This document shows positions 63,799 to 64,000 of a stretch of DNA of 64,000 bases, one piece after another. Both the position numbers and the translations under genes were made by a program. Positions within the stretch are counted from its first letter, which is position 1. Each line of letters opens with the position of its first letter. The notes beneath the pieces were generated by a model. The model saw only the letters and a list, made by a program, of their open reading frames with translations. It was not told the origin of the DNA and made no database searches. Source of the stretch: Casuarius casuarius (Eukaryota > Chordata > Aves > Casuariiformes > Casuariidae); the NCBI GenBank assembly GCA_003342895.1, contig PTFA01000009.1:10495943-10559942 (forward strand), in the 5' to 3' direction.

Positions 63799-64000
63799 GT
63801 AAGTGCTTTGTCTTGTGGAACTTAAGATAAATGGCCAAAAAAGAAGGCAAAGTCTATAGTAACTGGTGTATGTAGCTAGAACTTAACTCAGAGACATATC
63901 CATCCTCAAGCATAGCTGAATCCATCCTCATCTAGAGGTGAATCTAAATATGGTACTTTCAAGGGCTCTGCTCCAGATGTACTCTGTATACAGCAATTCC

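Noticed and set aside
1..64000. tRNA, rRNA, snRNA, microRNA and CRISPR signals
   Set aside because: No tRNA T-arm (ggttcgaatcc-type) in a cloverleaf context, no 5S, U6 or 7SK words, and no regularly spaced repeats were seen. Hairpin-level microRNA prediction cannot be done reliably by eye.

Overview
This is vertebrate nuclear DNA: AT-rich, intron-dominated, with small exons that have consensus GT/AG borders and no prokaryote-like coding density. Two fossil CR1-type LINE insertions, otherwise sparse repeats, and a collagen exon set very close to the tetrapod sequence point to a sauropsid, most likely a bird. Species cannot be fixed from the sequence alone. Three isolated N bases suggest a draft assembly.

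The only recognisable gene is the 5' part of COL5A2 (collagen alpha-2(V) chain) on the + strand. Eight exons are resolved to the base between 50612 and 63798. In order they encode a complete ten-cysteine von Willebrand factor C (VWC) domain (225 nt), a 14-nt microexon, four collagenous exons of the short N-propeptide helix (33, 33, 54 and 111 nt), the N-telopeptide exon with the cross-linking lysine (78 nt), and the first exon of the major triple helix (45 nt). All eight join in frame: the first two introns are phase 1 and every later one is phase 0. By homology with fibrillar collagens these are exons 2-9. Exon 1 (5' UTR and signal peptide) is not seen and should lie upstream of the window; the remaining helix, C-telopeptide and C-propeptide lie downstream.

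Positions 1-50611 hold no exon I can support and are best read as a very long intron 1, possibly with some 5' flank. They contain a degraded CR1 body with reverse-transcriptase motifs (about 40549-41705), an older CR1-like 3' end (about 19300-19550), several long A or T tracts that may mark retroposed tails, a G-quadruplex-capable run, a potential Z-DNA tract, a 29-bp tandem duplication and a good CTCF-like motif near 47250. A second CTCF-like motif lies in the largest downstream intron, near 57600. No tRNA, rRNA, snRNA, CRISPR array or intact transposon was recognised. I found no convincing undescribed system; the most checkable leads are the regulatory candidates in intron 1 and intron 6 and a possible VWC-only truncated transcript.
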